From Citromicrobium sp. JLT1363 (GTDB lineage: Bacteria > Pseudomonadota > Alphaproteobacteria > Sphingomonadales > Sphingomonadaceae): DNA of 64,000 nt. Below are positions 1 through 9,348 of the stretch, piece after piece. The notes below the pieces were generated by a model, which was not told the DNA's origin, did not search any database, and saw nothing but the letters and a program-made list of their open reading frames with translations. The stretch's first letter is position 1. Every line of letters begins with the position of its first letter. The stretch lies in NCBI RefSeq assembly GCF_000186705.1, contig NZ_AEUE01000007.1, forward strand, positions 1-64,000. Reading direction: 5' to 3'. The position numbers and the translations under genes are program-made.

Positions 1-582
1 TTCCCGCGGACCAGTCCGTCCCGCGCAATTCGATGCCCCTCCCCCCAACCCCCTCCCCCTGAAGGGGAGGGGGAGAGTAGGCCGGTGCCCGTCCTCGCGA
101 TGACCCCGCGCGGCAAGCCGATCACGCAGGCGCGTATCCGCGAGATCGCGGAAGGCCCCGGCGTCACCATCCTGTGCGGGCGGTTCGAAGGCTTCGATGA
201 GCGGCTGTTCGAGGCACGGCCCGAGATCGAGGAGGTGAGCCTTGCCGACATCGTCCTGTCCGGCGGAGAGACCGCCGCAATCGCGATACTCGACGCTTGC
301 ATTCGGCTGCTTCCGGGAGTAATGGGCGCGGCTTCAAGCGGGGCGGAAGAGTCGTTCGAGGACGGCCTTCTGGAATACCCGCACTACACCCGACCTCAGG
401 AATGGGAAGGGCGCACGATCCCCGAAGTGCTGCGATCGGGGGATCATGCGAAGATCGCGGCGTGGCGAAAAGCCCAAAGCGAAGAGATGACACGGTTACG
501 CAGGCCGGATTTGTGGGAGCGCCATACTGGTGCTCCGGTCCAGTCTGCCTCTGGCGCGCAGCGAGAAACGAAGGACGATTAG
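1..582 (+). CDS. trmD: tRNA (guanine37-N1)-methyltransferase, 3' part
   Basis: TrmD is the SPOUT-fold enzyme that methylates N1 of G37 in tRNA from S-adenosylmethionine. The visible part carries the family motifs: AMTPRGKP, then [12 protein letters not shown] and VLSGGE of the knotted cofactor site, then EYPHYTRP and the LRSGDH / LRRPDL tail. The 5' end lies outside the window. Codons 1-84 are open in this frame but do not look like TrmD: a G/C-rich palindrome sits just before the conserved VLAMTPRG strand, where the family has a length-variable surface loop. GTG at 85 is a possible internal start because the repeat supplies a purine run 8-9 bases before it. The gene ends 2 bases before rplS, the usual trmD-rplS order. 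Identity is certain; intactness is not. Confidence 0.9.
   Translation, partial: FPRTSPSRAIRCPSPQPPPPEGEGESRPVPVLAMTPRGKPITQARIREIAEGPGVTILCGRFEGFDERLFEARPEIEEVSLADIVLSGGETAAIAILDACIRLLPGVMGAASSGAEESFEDGLLEYPHYTRPQEWEGRTIPEVLRSGDHAKIAAWRKAQSEEMTRLRRPDLWERHTGAPVQSASGAQRETKDD
34..78. repeat. C/G-rich palindromic element inside trmD
   Basis: A run of C with two T forms one arm (about 49-60) and a run of G with A the other (63-73). They pair almost perfectly around a two-base turn with one bulge. The composition is unlike the neighbouring coding sequence. It resembles short intergenic palindromes common in sphingomonad genomes, here lying within a coding region. Confidence 0.65.
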
Positions 583-584
583 GC

Positions 585-977
585 ATGAACCTGATCCAGC
601 AGCTCGAAGCCGAAGCGATTGAAAACCTCGGCAAGGATATTCCGGAATTCCGCGCGGGCGACACCGTGCGCGTCGGCGTGAAGGTCGTCGAAGGCACGCG
701 TGAGCGTATTCAGAACTTCGAAGGCGTGGTCATCGCGCGTTCGAACCGCGGCATGGGTTCCAACTTCACCGTTCGCAAGATGAGCTTCGGCGAAGGCGTG
801 GAACGTGTGTTCCCGCTCTACTCGCCGATCGTCGACTCGATCACCGTGGTCCGCCGCGGAGTCGTGCGTCGTGCGAAGCTCTATTACCTGCGCGGCCGCA
901 CCGGCAAGAGCGCGCGTATCGCCGAACGTCGCGACACGCGCCCGGCCAAGAACGCGCCGAACCAGAAGGCCGACTGA
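585..977 (+). CDS. rplS: 50S ribosomal protein L19
   Basis: L19 sits at the interface of the 30S and 50S subunits. The 130-residue product begins [10 protein letters not shown] and carries the family core [39 protein letters not shown] and AKLYYLRG. The ATG at 585 is chosen because L19 proteins start at this point and the purine run GAAGGA precedes it. It follows trmD by two bases, so the two are cotranscribed. The C-terminal tail is short, basic and Lys/Arg-rich. A strong hairpin with a T-run follows, marking the end of the operon. Confidence 0.97.
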   Translation: MNLIQQLEAEAIENLGKDIPEFRAGDTVRVGVKVVEGTRERIQNFEGVVIARSNRGMGSNFTVRKMSFGEGVERVFPLYSPIVDSITVVRRGVVRRAKLYYLRGRTGKSARIAERRDTRPAKNAPNQKAD

Positions 978-1007
978 GCCTTTCTGCCAGCATCGGTTTG
1001 ACGAAAG

Positions 1008-1041
1008 GGCGCTGCGGTCTAGAACCGCGGCGCCTTTTCTT
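1008..1041 (+). terminator. Rho-independent terminator after rplS
   Basis: Arms at 1008-1018 (GGCGCTGCGGT) and 1024-1034 (ACCGCGGCGCC) pair over 11 bp with a single G-U, with a five-base loop, followed directly by TTTTCTTTT. Confidence 0.85.
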
Positions 1042-1068
1042 TTGCCTGTTTCGAGGGATTGCCCACCA

Positions 1069-3306
1069 ATGCGCCACCTGCTTGCCGCCGCTGCCATCCT
1101 TGCCCTTGCAACTCCGCTTGCGGCGCAGGAAAGCGACCCCATGACCGCAGAACAGTCCCAATCCGCCGACCTCACCTTCGAACGCGTGTTCGCCAGCCCC
1201 GGCCTGGATGGTGCGAGCCCTCGGCAGGCCAAGCTCTCGCCCGACGGACGCTACCTCACGCTGCTGCGCAACCGCGCGGACGAGCGCGAGCGCTACGATC
1301 TGTGGGGCTACGACCGGGAGAGCGGCGAGTGGACCATGCTGGTCGACTCCAAGGCCCTGGGCTCGGGCCGCGAGCTGTCCGAAGACGAGAAGATGCAGCG
1401 CGAGCGCGCGCGGGTCGGCAACCTCAGGGGCATCATTACCTACCAGTGGAATTCGGATGGATCGGGCGTGCTCGTTCCGCTCGATGGCGATCTCTATCTT
1501 GCGAAACTGGACGGTACGGTCACGCGCCTGACGAATACCGAGGAAAGCGAACTCAACCCCAAGCTCAGCCCGGAAGGCAGGTATGTCTCCTTCGTCCGCG
1601 ACCGGCAGCTGTGGACTGGCCCGGTCGGGGAAGATGCGCAGCCGATCACGCCGAAAGAAGGCGAACTGATCCGCTGGGGCGAGGCGGAATTCGTCGCGCA
1701 GGAAGAGATGGCCCGCCTGACAGGGTACTGGTGGGGGCCGAAGGAGGAGCGGATCGCGGTTCAGCGGACCGACGAGAGCCCGGTGGGCGTGGTCACCCGC
1801 GCTGCCATCGGCGCGACCGGCACCAAGGTGTACGACCAGCGCTACCCCGTAGCGGGAAGCGACAACGCCATCGTCGAGCTGTTCGTGATGGATCCGGACG
1901 GCGGCAACCGGGTGAAGGTGGACCTTGGCGAGGAGACCGACATCTACCTCGCCCGCGTCGACTGGGCACCCGATGGCACCTTGTACGTCCAGCGCCAGAA
2001 CCGCGAGCAGACCCGGCTCGACATGCTCAAGGTCGATCCGGCGACTGGCAACAGCGAAGTCTGGTTCACCGAGGAAGCGGCGACCGAGGACTACTGGATC
2101 AATCTGTCGGACAGCTACCGCTTCCTGAAGGACGGATCGCTGCTGTGGTGGTCCGAACGCGACGGTTACGGCCAGTTCTATCGGTTCGACGGGAATGACT
2201 GGCAGCAGCTGACCAGCGGCGACGAACCGGCCACCTCGCTCGTCGGGGTCAACGAAGAGACTGACGAGTTCTTCTACCAGGCGACAACCAATGTGCTGAC
2301 CCAGCAGATCTATCGCACCTCGCTGGATGGGCAAGCGGGCGGCGCACTCCTGACCGACCCCGGTTTCACCAACAGCGCGAGCATGGACGAGCAGGGACAG
2401 ACGCTGCTCGTCAGCCGGTCTTCCCCCAGCCAGCCGCCGCAAAGCTACCTCGCCGATACCGACGGGCAACGCCTCGCCTGGGTGCAGGAAAATGCGCTCG
2501 ACGAAGATCACCCTTACGCGCCCTACCTCGCCAGCCATGTCTGGCCCGAATTCGGCACGCTGCCCGCAGAAGACGGCACGCCGCTGCATTACATGATGCT
2601 CAAGCCCGAAATAGAGCCGGGCAAGCAGTACCCCGTGTTCATCATGCATTACGGCGGTCCCGGCTCTCAGATCGTCGATCGCGGCTGGAAGGGCGCGCTT
2701 GCGCAGGCCATCGTCGACAAGGGCTACATCTACTTCGCGCTCGACAATCGCGGATCGGCCAATCGCGGCGTCGCCTTCGAGCAGCCGCTGTACCGCGCGA
2801 TGGGAGGCGTCGAGGTGCGCGACCAGAAGGCGGGCGCACAGTTCCTCAAGACTCTCGATTTCGTCGATCCGGACAAGCTGGCGATCTACGGCTGGTCCTA
2901 CGGCGGCTACATGACGCTCAAGCGGCTGCAGGCCGATCCCGGGCTGTATGCGGCGGGTATTTCGGGTGCGCCTGTCACCCGCTGGGGCCTCTACGACACG
3001 CATTATACAGAGCGCTTCATGGGCGATCCCAACGTGGTGCCCGAAGCCTACGAAGCGGCGAGCGCGATCCCGAACGCCACCGACATCTCCGACCCGCTGC
3101 TGCTGATTCACGGCATGGCGGACGACAATGTGGTGTTCGAGAATTCGTCCGAGCTGATCTCGGTGCTGCAGGAAAACAACGTGGCGTTCGAAATGATGCT
3201 TTACCCCGGCTACACCCACCGTGTGTCGGGCGAGAATATCAGCCCGCACCTGTGGAACACGATCTTCCGCTTTCTCGACAGCCACGGCGTGACGCCGCCG
3301 GAGTGA
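1069..3306 (+). CDS. Secreted S9 family peptidase (dipeptidyl-peptidase IV-like)
   Basis: A 745-residue serine exopeptidase with a Sec signal peptide (MRHLLAAAAILALATPLAAQ), so probably periplasmic. Residues about 40-490 form the beta-propeller (DPPIV N domain); about 520-745 form the alpha/beta-hydrolase domain. The nucleophile is Ser610 in GWSYGGY, the acid lies in HGMADDNV (about Asp685), and the base is His717 in YTHRVSG. The double glutamate of AQEEMAR (212-213) matches the pair that binds the substrate amino terminus in dipeptidyl peptidases. It probably removes X-Pro or X-Ala dipeptides, but substrate specificity cannot be read from sequence. ATG 1069 is chosen because the signal peptide starts there. 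The permease gene that follows after seven bases would suit uptake of released amino acids. Confidence 0.9.
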   Translation: MRHLLAAAAILALATPLAAQESDPMTAEQSQSADLTFERVFASPGLDGASPRQAKLSPDGRYLTLLRNRADERERYDLWGYDRESGEWTMLVDSKALGSGRELSEDEKMQRERARVGNLRGIITYQWNSDGSGVLVPLDGDLYLAKLDGTVTRLTNTEESELNPKLSPEGRYVSFVRDRQLWTGPVGEDAQPITPKEGELIRWGEAEFVAQEEMARLTGYWWGPKEERIAVQRTDESPVGVVTRAAIGATGTKVYDQRYPVAGSDNAIVELFVMDPDGGNRVKVDLGEETDIYLARVDWAPDGTLYVQRQNREQTRLDMLKVDPATGNSEVWFTEEAATEDYWINLSDSYRFLKDGSLLWWSERDGYGQFYRFDGNDWQQLTSGDEPATSLVGVNEETDEFFYQATTNVLTQQIYRTSLDGQAGGALLTDPGFTNSASMDEQGQTLLVSRSSPSQPPQSYLADTDGQRLAWVQENALDEDHPYAPYLASHVWPEFGTLPAEDGTPLHYMMLKPEIEPGKQYPVFIMHYGGPGSQIVDRGWKGALAQAIVDKGYIYFALDNRGSANRGVAFEQPLYRAMGGVEVRDQKAGAQFLKTLDFVDPDKLAIYGWSYGGYMTLKRLQADPGLYAAGISGAPVTRWGLYDTHYTERFMGDPNVVPEAYEAASAIPNATDISDPLLLIHGMADDNVVFENSSELISVLQENNVAFEMMLYPGYTHRVSGENISPHLWNTIFRFLDSHGVTPPE

Positions 3307-3313
3307 CATTCGC

Positions 3314-4501
3314 ATGAGCGGGAGCAAGTCCTCCGACGGTGAGCTGGGGCTGGCCGCAGTCTGGGCCATCGCGGTGGGCGGGATGGTCGGCGGCGGGATA
3401 TTCTCGACGCTGGGCGTGGTTATTTCCAGCGCGGGGCACTGGGCCGCGCTCAGCTTCGTGCTGGGCGGACTGGTTGCCTATGCCACCGGCCACAGTCTCG
3501 CCGCGCTGACGGTGGAGAAGGACGAGGCAGGCGGCGTTTACAGCTTCCTGCGCGACCTGGGCTTCACCGGTCTGGCGCGCTTTTCGGCCTGGGTGCTGCT
3601 GGCGGGCTATGTGCTCACCTGCGCGGTCTATGCCTACACCTTCGGGGCCTATCTGGGCCAGGCGATCGGCGGGCCATCCTGGCTGCCGCCCGCGATGGCA
3701 GCGACGGCGATCCTGACCATGACCGGGATCAACCTGCGCGGAGCAGGGCAGGCGGCGGGCGTGGAAATCACCATCGTCGTGGTGAAGCTGACTATCCTGG
3801 CCGGGCTGGCGGCGTTCGGCCTGTCGCAGTTCGAGGCGGAGAAGCTCTCCATCGCGCAGCAGCCCGGCCTGATCGGCATCGTGATCGGCGCAGCCTCGGT
3901 CTTCATGGCCTATGAAGGCTTCGAACTGGTCGCCTACGACTATGACGAGATGAAAGACCGCAAGCGGATCATGCGCCGGATCATGCCGCTCGCCATCGGC
4001 AGCGCGGCGCTGATCTATGTGCTGGTAGCGCTGGCGGTGCCGATGCTGACCGGCACGCAGGCGGTGATCGAGGATGGCGAGGTCGCGCTGTCGCGCGCGG
4101 GGCAGGCCGCGCTGGGCACACCGGGGCTGATCGCGGTGACCATCGCCGCCGCCTTCTCCACCGCCAGCGCGATCAATGCGACCTTGTTCAGTTCCGCACG
4201 GCTGGCGCGCGAGGTGGCGCAGGATGGCGGCCTGCCGCAGGGGCTCGGCAGGAAGAACTCTCACGGTTCCCCGCAATGGGCGGTCCTCACCCTCGCTGCG
4301 CTGGCGCTGGCGCTGGCCGTGATGGGCGGGCTGGACGGGCTGGTGAGCGGGGCCAGCATCGTTTTCCTGCTGGTGTTCGGCACGCTCAATGCGCTGGCGG
4401 TGAAGGAGAATGTCGGCAAACGATGGATCACGCTTCCCGGCGCGGTACTGGCCTTCGGGGCGCTCGCCGTGCTGGTGCTGCACATGCTCGGAGTGATTTG
4501 A
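3314..4501 (+). CDS. APC family amino-acid permease
   Basis: A 395-residue inner-membrane transporter with about 11-12 hydrophobic segments. The N-terminal segment carries AVGGMVGGGIFSTLG, the glycine-rich helix-1 signature of the amino acid-polyamine-organocation superfamily. The FMAYEGFELVAYD stretch matches the helix-6 signature. It starts seven bases after the S9 peptidase stop and so is probably cotranscribed with it. The substrate is not deducible. At 395 residues it is somewhat shorter than many APC members (430-500), mainly at the C-terminus. Confidence 0.85.
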   Translation: MSGSKSSDGELGLAAVWAIAVGGMVGGGIFSTLGVVISSAGHWAALSFVLGGLVAYATGHSLAALTVEKDEAGGVYSFLRDLGFTGLARFSAWVLLAGYVLTCAVYAYTFGAYLGQAIGGPSWLPPAMAATAILTMTGINLRGAGQAAGVEITIVVVKLTILAGLAAFGLSQFEAEKLSIAQQPGLIGIVIGAASVFMAYEGFELVAYDYDEMKDRKRIMRRIMPLAIGSAALIYVLVALAVPMLTGTQAVIEDGEVALSRAGQAALGTPGLIAVTIAAAFSTASAINATLFSSARLAREVAQDGGLPQGLGRKNSHGSPQWAVLTLAALALALAVMGGLDGLVSGASIVFLLVFGTLNALAVKENVGKRWITLPGAVLAFGALAVLVLHMLGVI

Positions 4502-4569
4502 GTCCGCTATCGCTTGCGACAACCCGCGCTTTTCCCCATGTGGCGATGCAGCACGAACAGGAGTGATTG

Positions 4570-5595
4570 ATGGGTTACAAGGTCGCCGTGGTCGGCGCGA
4601 CGGGCAATGTCGGGCGCGAAATGATGCAGGTGCTGGCGGAACGCGCGTTTCCGATCGACGAGATCGTGGCGCTGGCCAGCTCGCGCAGCCAGGGCACGGA
4701 GATCGAATTCGGCGACACCGGCAAGATGCTCAAGTGCAAGAATCTGGAGCATTTCGACTTCACCGGCTGGGATATCGCGCTGTTTTCCGCCGGCGGCTCC
4801 ATCGCCAAGGAATACGCGCCCAAGGCGGCCGCGGCAGGCTGCGTGGTGATCGACAACTCCTCGCACTTCCGGATGGACCCGGACGTGCCGCTGATCGTGC
4901 CCGAGGTGAACCCGGATGCGATCGACGGCTACACCGCGAAGAACATCATCGCGAACCCCAACTGCTCGACCGCGCAGCTGGTCGTGGCGCTGAAGCCCCT
5001 GCACGATGCGGCGGGTATCAAGCGCGTGGTGGTTTCCACCTACCAGTCGGTTTCCGGCGCGGGCAAATCGGGCATGGACGAACTGTTCCAGCAGAGCCGC
5101 GCGATCTTCGTGGGCGATCCGGTGGAACCGCAGGTGTTCACCAAGCAGATCGCCTTCAACGTCATCCCGCATATCGATGTCTTCCTGGACGATGGATCGA
5201 CCAAGGAAGAATGGAAGATGGTGGTCGAGACCAAGAAGATCCTCGATCCCAAGATCAAGCTGGCCGCCACCTGCGTGCGCGTGCCCGTGTTCGTCGGCCA
5301 TTCCGAAGCCGTCACCATCGAATTCGAGCGCGAGCTTTCGGCGGAACAGGCGCAGGAAATCCTGCGCGAGGCGCCCGGCTGCATGCTGGTCGATAAGCGC
5401 GAGGACGAAGGCTACATCACGCCGGTGGAAAGCGTGGGCGACGGCGCGACCTATATCAGCCGCGTGCGCGAAGACCCGACGGTGGAGAACGGCATCAACC
5501 TGTGGTGCGTCAGCGACAACCTGCGCAAGGGCGCCGCCCTCAACGCGGTCCAGATCGCCGAACTGCTGGGCCGTCGCCACCTGAAGAAGGGCTGA
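4570..5595 (+). CDS. asd: Aspartate-semialdehyde dehydrogenase
   Basis: Asd reduces aspartyl phosphate to aspartate semialdehyde with NADPH, at the branch point to lysine/diaminopimelate, threonine and methionine. The 341-residue product has the N-terminal Rossmann motif VAVVGATGNVGREM. The catalytic Cys132 lies in NPNCSTAQ. The family stretches VVSTYQSVSGAGKSGMDEL, RVPVFVGHSE and GINLWCVSDNLRKGAALNA are all present. The ATG at 4570 is preferred over the TTG one codon upstream because AGGAG lies seven bases before it. Length and motifs are normal for the family. Confidence 0.96.
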   Translation: MGYKVAVVGATGNVGREMMQVLAERAFPIDEIVALASSRSQGTEIEFGDTGKMLKCKNLEHFDFTGWDIALFSAGGSIAKEYAPKAAAAGCVVIDNSSHFRMDPDVPLIVPEVNPDAIDGYTAKNIIANPNCSTAQLVVALKPLHDAAGIKRVVVSTYQSVSGAGKSGMDELFQQSRAIFVGDPVEPQVFTKQIAFNVIPHIDVFLDDGSTKEEWKMVVETKKILDPKIKLAATCVRVPVFVGHSEAVTIEFERELSAEQAQEILREAPGCMLVDKREDEGYITPVESVGDGATYISRVREDPTVENGINLWCVSDNLRKGAALNAVQIAELLGRRHLKKG

Positions 5596-5603
5596 GGCCC
5601 GCC

Positions 5604-6029
5604 GTGCTCGGCCCCGATCACGAGCAGCAGGCGCGCATGGCGGCGCAGATGGACCAGTCGCTCGACCAGATAGAGCGGGAGTCCTCCGCTTTCTTCGGGC
5701 GGCTTCTGCGGCGCTGGGCGATCCGCTGGGGGATCATCCTTGCGGTCATCTTCGCGCTCACCCGGATGGTCGACTGGCTCGACTGGCTGTGGTGGATCGT
5801 TGTGCCCTTCGCCGTGCTGTCGCTGCTGGTGCCGCTCCTGTTCCGTCGCTTCCTGATGAAGCGGCTGGCGAAGGTGCGCGGCCAGATGGGCGGCATGGGC
5901 GCCGGGGAGACCATCGACGGCGCGTGGCGCGACAATACGGGCAGCGCAGAGCGCGACACATCCGGTCGAGAGCCGGGCGGCGACCCCGGCGGCGTCATCA
6001 TCGATCAGCGACCCGATAACGAACGTTAG
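5604..6029 (+). CDS. Small membrane protein of unknown function
   Basis: A protein of up to 141 residues beginning at GTG 5604; ATG 5637 would give 130. It has a charged, Gln-rich N-terminal helix (about residues 5-30), then two hydrophobic segments (about 40-58 and 63-82) rich in Trp. A basic stretch (RRFLMKRLAKVRGQ) and a Gly/Asp/Arg-rich tail without secondary structure follow. The order suggests a two-span inner-membrane protein with both termini in the cytoplasm. It begins nine bases after asd and is probably cotranscribed. No family recognised. Confidence 0.6.
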   Translation: MLGPDHEQQARMAAQMDQSLDQIERESSAFFGRLLRRWAIRWGIILAVIFALTRMVDWLDWLWWIVVPFAVLSLLVPLLFRRFLMKRLAKVRGQMGGMGAGETIDGAWRDNTGSAERDTSGREPGGDPGGVIIDQRPDNER

Positions 6030-6109
6030 GCCCCTTGGCGCATGCCCGCTTGTCCGCGCCTCCCGGCTCTGACACTGTGCGCACCACCAGACAGGCTTGG
6101 GAGAGTAGG

Positions 6110-6700
6110 ATGAAGGCTCGGTTCGGATGCGCGCTGATCGGCACGGTTGCCCTGGCGCTGGCGGCATGTGGCGACGCAGACCGGTCTGCCGAGCCCCCCA
6201 CCGCCGAGGAAATCGCCGCACAGACGCCCAATGCGCCCAGGAACCGCCCGATAGACCTGCGCGCGGACGGTCTGGTGATCGCCGCGCCAGAGGCGGGCGG
6301 CACCGCAACCGTGCTCGATTTCGGCGACCCTCAGGATGCGGTGGTGGAAGAGCTGACAATGATCTTCGGCGGGCCGCAGTTCGGTACCAACGAGGAATGT
6401 GGCGCAGGCCCGATGGAGTTCGCCACCTTCGATCAGTTCGTCGCGAATTTTCAGGGCGATCGGTTCGTCGGCTGGATGGTCAACGGGCCGAGCGAGCGGG
6501 CGGTCTTCACCGGGCCGGACGGCGTGAAGCTGGGCCTGCCCGCGTCCGAGCTGAGCGAGTTGCCGACCTACGACGTGCTGGAGGACAGCACGCTGGGCGA
6601 GGAATTCATGCTGGGCGACAGCGAAATGCTGGTGTCCGGCCTGATCGAGGATGGCGAAGTCGCGACGCTGTGGGGCGGGGCGAACTGCAACTTCCGCTAG
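6110..6700 (+). CDS. Putative lipoprotein of unknown function
   Basis: A 196-residue protein with a lipoprotein signal: MKARF, a hydrophobic core, then LAAC with Cys20 as the acylated residue. The mature part is acidic and contains a paired-Cys region (NEECGAGP near 105 and ANCNF at the end) that may form a disulfide. The ATG at 6110 is chosen because the purine-rich GAGAGTAGG precedes it and the signal starts there. No enzymatic motif is visible. Confidence 0.7.
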   Translation: MKARFGCALIGTVALALAACGDADRSAEPPTAEEIAAQTPNAPRNRPIDLRADGLVIAAPEAGGTATVLDFGDPQDAVVEELTMIFGGPQFGTNEECGAGPMEFATFDQFVANFQGDRFVGWMVNGPSERAVFTGPDGVKLGLPASELSELPTYDVLEDSTLGEEFMLGDSEMLVSGLIEDGEVATLWGGANCNFR

Positions 6701-6713
6701 GCAGGCTGGGTTC

Positions 6714-8273
6714 CTAGCCGGGCTTTGCCTTGCGCATCAGCAGGACCAGCGGGATCGCCGCCAGCGCCAGCCACATCATCAGATAGAAATCGTCGACATA
6801 GGCGATCATCGCCGCCTGCCGGTTGATCTCCAGATCGATCATGGAAAGCGCCGTCTGACCCAGCGGCTGGAAGCGGTCCAGCGTGGAGATATCGACCGCG
6901 TTGATGGTGGCGGAGGTGACGTGGCTGCCAAGATCGGCATGCGCGGTCTGGATGTTGCTGGCCAGCAGCACGGTCGTGACCGAAATGCCGACCGAGGCCC
7001 CGACGGAGCGCAGAAGGTTCAGCAGGCTCGACCCGTCGGTGCGCAGGTGCCCGGGCAGGGTGGAAAACGCCATGACGTTGAGCGGGATGAACACCAGGCC
7101 CAGGCCCAGCCCCTGCACCAGGCCGGTGGTGATGAAATGCCACTGGTCCGCCGCCAGCGACCAGCCCGCCATCATCCATTGGGAATAGGCCGCGATGGCG
7201 AAGCCGGTGCCCACGATGATCCGCGCGTCGAACCCGCGCCGCATCAGCAGGCTCGAAAGCTGCATGCTCACCATCACGCCGATCCCGCGCGGCATCAGCA
7301 CGATGCCGGTATCGATCACGCCGTAGCCGAACAGGCGCTGCAACATCGGCGGCAGCAGCGCCATGTTGGCGAACATCACCACGCCGATTACCAGCATGAA
7401 GCTGAGGGCGATCACGAAGTTGCGGTCGGCGAAGATGGCGGTTTCGAACAGTGGCTCGCGTCCGGTGACGAAATGCACCACGGCGATCCAGCTGGAACTG
7501 CCCAGCAGGAAGGCATACAGCCAGATTTCGCCGGACTGGAACCAGTCCAGCTGCGATCCGCGGTCGAGCAGGAGCTGGAGCGACGACAGCGCTATCCCGA
7601 GCATGAGGAAGCCGAACAGGTCGAACTTGCGCCGCTTGCCATCGCGGTGCGGCAGTTGCGCCATCAACAGGGCCAGCGCCAGCAGACCGACCGGCAGGTT
7701 GACGTAGAACACCCAGCGCCAGTTGGCGCTCTCGGTCAGCCAGCCGCCCAGAATCGGCCCCAGGATCGGCCCGATCATGATGCCCAGGCCCCAGATCGCC
7801 ATCACCTGCGGGTGGCGGCTGGGTTTCGAGGTATCGAGCATGAAGCTCTGGCTCAGAGGGGGAATGAAGGCCCCGGTGATCCCCTGAAGCGCGCGGAACA
7901 GCACCATCTCGCCCAGGTTCTGCGCCATCCCGCACATCATCGAGGCAAGGATGAATCCTGCGACCGAGAAGATGAACAGCCGCCGCGCCCCGATCCGGTC
8001 TCCCAGCCAGCCCGTTGCGGGCATGGCGACCGCGCTGGCGATGATATAGCTTGTCAGCACCCAGGTGACGCTTTCCGCCGTTGCGCCCAGGCTGCTCTGC
8101 ATGTGCGGGATGGCGACGTTGGCAATCGTCGTGTCGAGGATCTGGATCAGCGATGCGGCCATGATGCCGACCATCAGCAGCGGCTGGTTGCGGACCGGCA
8201 GCAAAGGTTCATCGGCCGCAGACGCGGTCGGGCCAGCAGAGACGGGCGCGGCGGGGCGGGCGGCGGTGGCCAT
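6714..8273 (-). CDS. emrB: DHA2 family multidrug MFS transporter (EmrB-like)
   Basis: A 519-residue inner-membrane drug:proton antiporter of the 14-span DHA2 family. Visible signatures are ILDTTIANVAIP in helix 1, the loop motif GWLGDRIGARRLF, and the long run of hydrophobic helices to the C-terminus. It lies four bases downstream of the HlyD-type adaptor gene and belongs to the marR-emrA-emrB operon. Function as the inner-membrane part of a tripartite pump follows from the family. The outer-membrane channel is not encoded next to it. Control is presumably by the MarR protein upstream. Confidence 0.9.
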   Translation of the reverse strand: MATAARPAAPVSAGPTASAADEPLLPVRNQPLLMVGIMAASLIQILDTTIANVAIPHMQSSLGATAESVTWVLTSYIIASAVAMPATGWLGDRIGARRLFIFSVAGFILASMMCGMAQNLGEMVLFRALQGITGAFIPPLSQSFMLDTSKPSRHPQVMAIWGLGIMIGPILGPILGGWLTESANWRWVFYVNLPVGLLALALLMAQLPHRDGKRRKFDLFGFLMLGIALSSLQLLLDRGSQLDWFQSGEIWLYAFLLGSSSWIAVVHFVTGREPLFETAIFADRNFVIALSFMLVIGVVMFANMALLPPMLQRLFGYGVIDTGIVLMPRGIGVMVSMQLSSLLMRRGFDARIIVGTGFAIAAYSQWMMAGWSLAADQWHFITTGLVQGLGLGLVFIPLNVMAFSTLPGHLRTDGSSLLNLLRSVGASVGISVTTVLLASNIQTAHADLGSHVTSATINAVDISTLDRFQPLGQTALSMIDLEINRQAAMIAYVDDFYLMMWLALAAIPLVLLMRKAKPG

Positions 8274-8277
8274 CGGT

Positions 8278-9348
8278 CTAGCGGTCGTCAGTGAAGACGG
8301 TCACTTCGGTCGACAGACCGGCGATCAGCCGCCGCGAACTCTTGCTGGTGATGCGGATCTTCACCGGCACGCGCTGCGTCACCTTGACCCAGTTGCCGGT
8401 CGCGTTCTGGGCCGGCAGCACCGAGAATTCGGAGCCGGTGCCCGCGCCGATCGTTTCCACTTCGCCTTCTAGAACTAGGCCCGGATAGGCATCCACGCGG
8501 ATTTCCGCGCGTTGCCCCACCGCCATGTCCGCAAGGTCGGTTTCCTTGAAATTGGCTTCCACGTAGGAGCTGCCATCCTGCACCACCGTCAGCACCGGCA
8601 GCCCCTGGACGACCTGCTGACCGAGCTGCAGGCGATCGGCCTGCGTTACCGTGCCCGCGGCAGGCGCGCGCACTTCGGTGCGGGTGAGGTTGAGCTGGGC
8701 GGCGGCTTTCTTGGCTTCGCCCGCGGCGATGGCCGGGTCCTGCCCGGGCACCGCAGGCCCCTGTGCCAGCCGGGCCTGCGCAGCGGCCTTGCGTGCCAGC
8801 GCCAGCCGCAGTTCCTCGCGCGCCTGGTTCACCTGGTGTTCGGCGGCGTCATGCTCGGTCTTGGTCAGGAAGCCCTTCTGGAAAAGCGCATCCTTTCGCG
8901 CGAAATTGGCCTCGGCAAAGGCAATGTCCTCGCGCGCGGCAGAGATCGATGCGCCCGACAGATCGGCATCGCTGCCCAGCGCGGTGCGGCTGGCCTGTGC
9001 CTGCGCGATCGCGGCATTGGCCTCTGCGATCTGCACCTGATAGGGCTGCTCGTCGATGCGGAACAGCAGCTGGCCTGCCTCGACCCGATCACCGTCCGCC
9101 ACCAGCACCTCCACGATCGGTCCTCCGACCTCGGCGGAAATCGATACGCGGTCCTGCTGCACATAGGCATTGTCGGTCGATACCTTGCCCTGCAGGCTGG
9201 ACCAGTAGGCGAACCCGCCGATCAGCAGCAGCAGCGGCACCGCGATCATCAGCGCGATGCGGCGCCACCGGTTCTTCCCGGGAGGGGTGGCGACAGGTTC
9301 TTCGGGGGTGGCGGTATCGGGTGCGATTGCCGGCTCGGCTTCAGCCAT
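8278..9348 (-). CDS. emrA: HlyD family efflux adaptor (EmrA-like)
   Basis: A 356-residue periplasmic adaptor that couples the EmrB-type pump to an outer-membrane channel. It has a short cytoplasmic arm, one membrane span (about residues 28-50: RIALMIAVPLLLLIGGFAY), then the biotinyl-lipoyl-like domain (VSTDNAYVQQDRVSISAEVGG). A long coiled coil of Ala/Glu/Arg repeats (about 95-200) and the beta-barrel part (VRAPAAGTVTQ, SYVEANFKETDLADM) follow. ATG 9348 overlaps the marR stop by eight bases, which favours this start over in-frame codons further upstream. The operon context makes the role secure; the drugs exported are unknown. Confidence 0.9.
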   Translation of the reverse strand: MAEAEPAIAPDTATPEEPVATPPGKNRWRRIALMIAVPLLLLIGGFAYWSSLQGKVSTDNAYVQQDRVSISAEVGGPIVEVLVADGDRVEAGQLLFRIDEQPYQVQIAEANAAIAQAQASRTALGSDADLSGASISAAREDIAFAEANFARKDALFQKGFLTKTEHDAAEHQVNQAREELRLALARKAAAQARLAQGPAVPGQDPAIAAGEAKKAAAQLNLTRTEVRAPAAGTVTQADRLQLGQQVVQGLPVLTVVQDGSSYVEANFKETDLADMAVGQRAEIRVDAYPGLVLEGEVETIGAGTGSEFSVLPAQNATGNWVKVTQRVPVKIRITSKSSRRLIAGLSTEVTVFTDDR

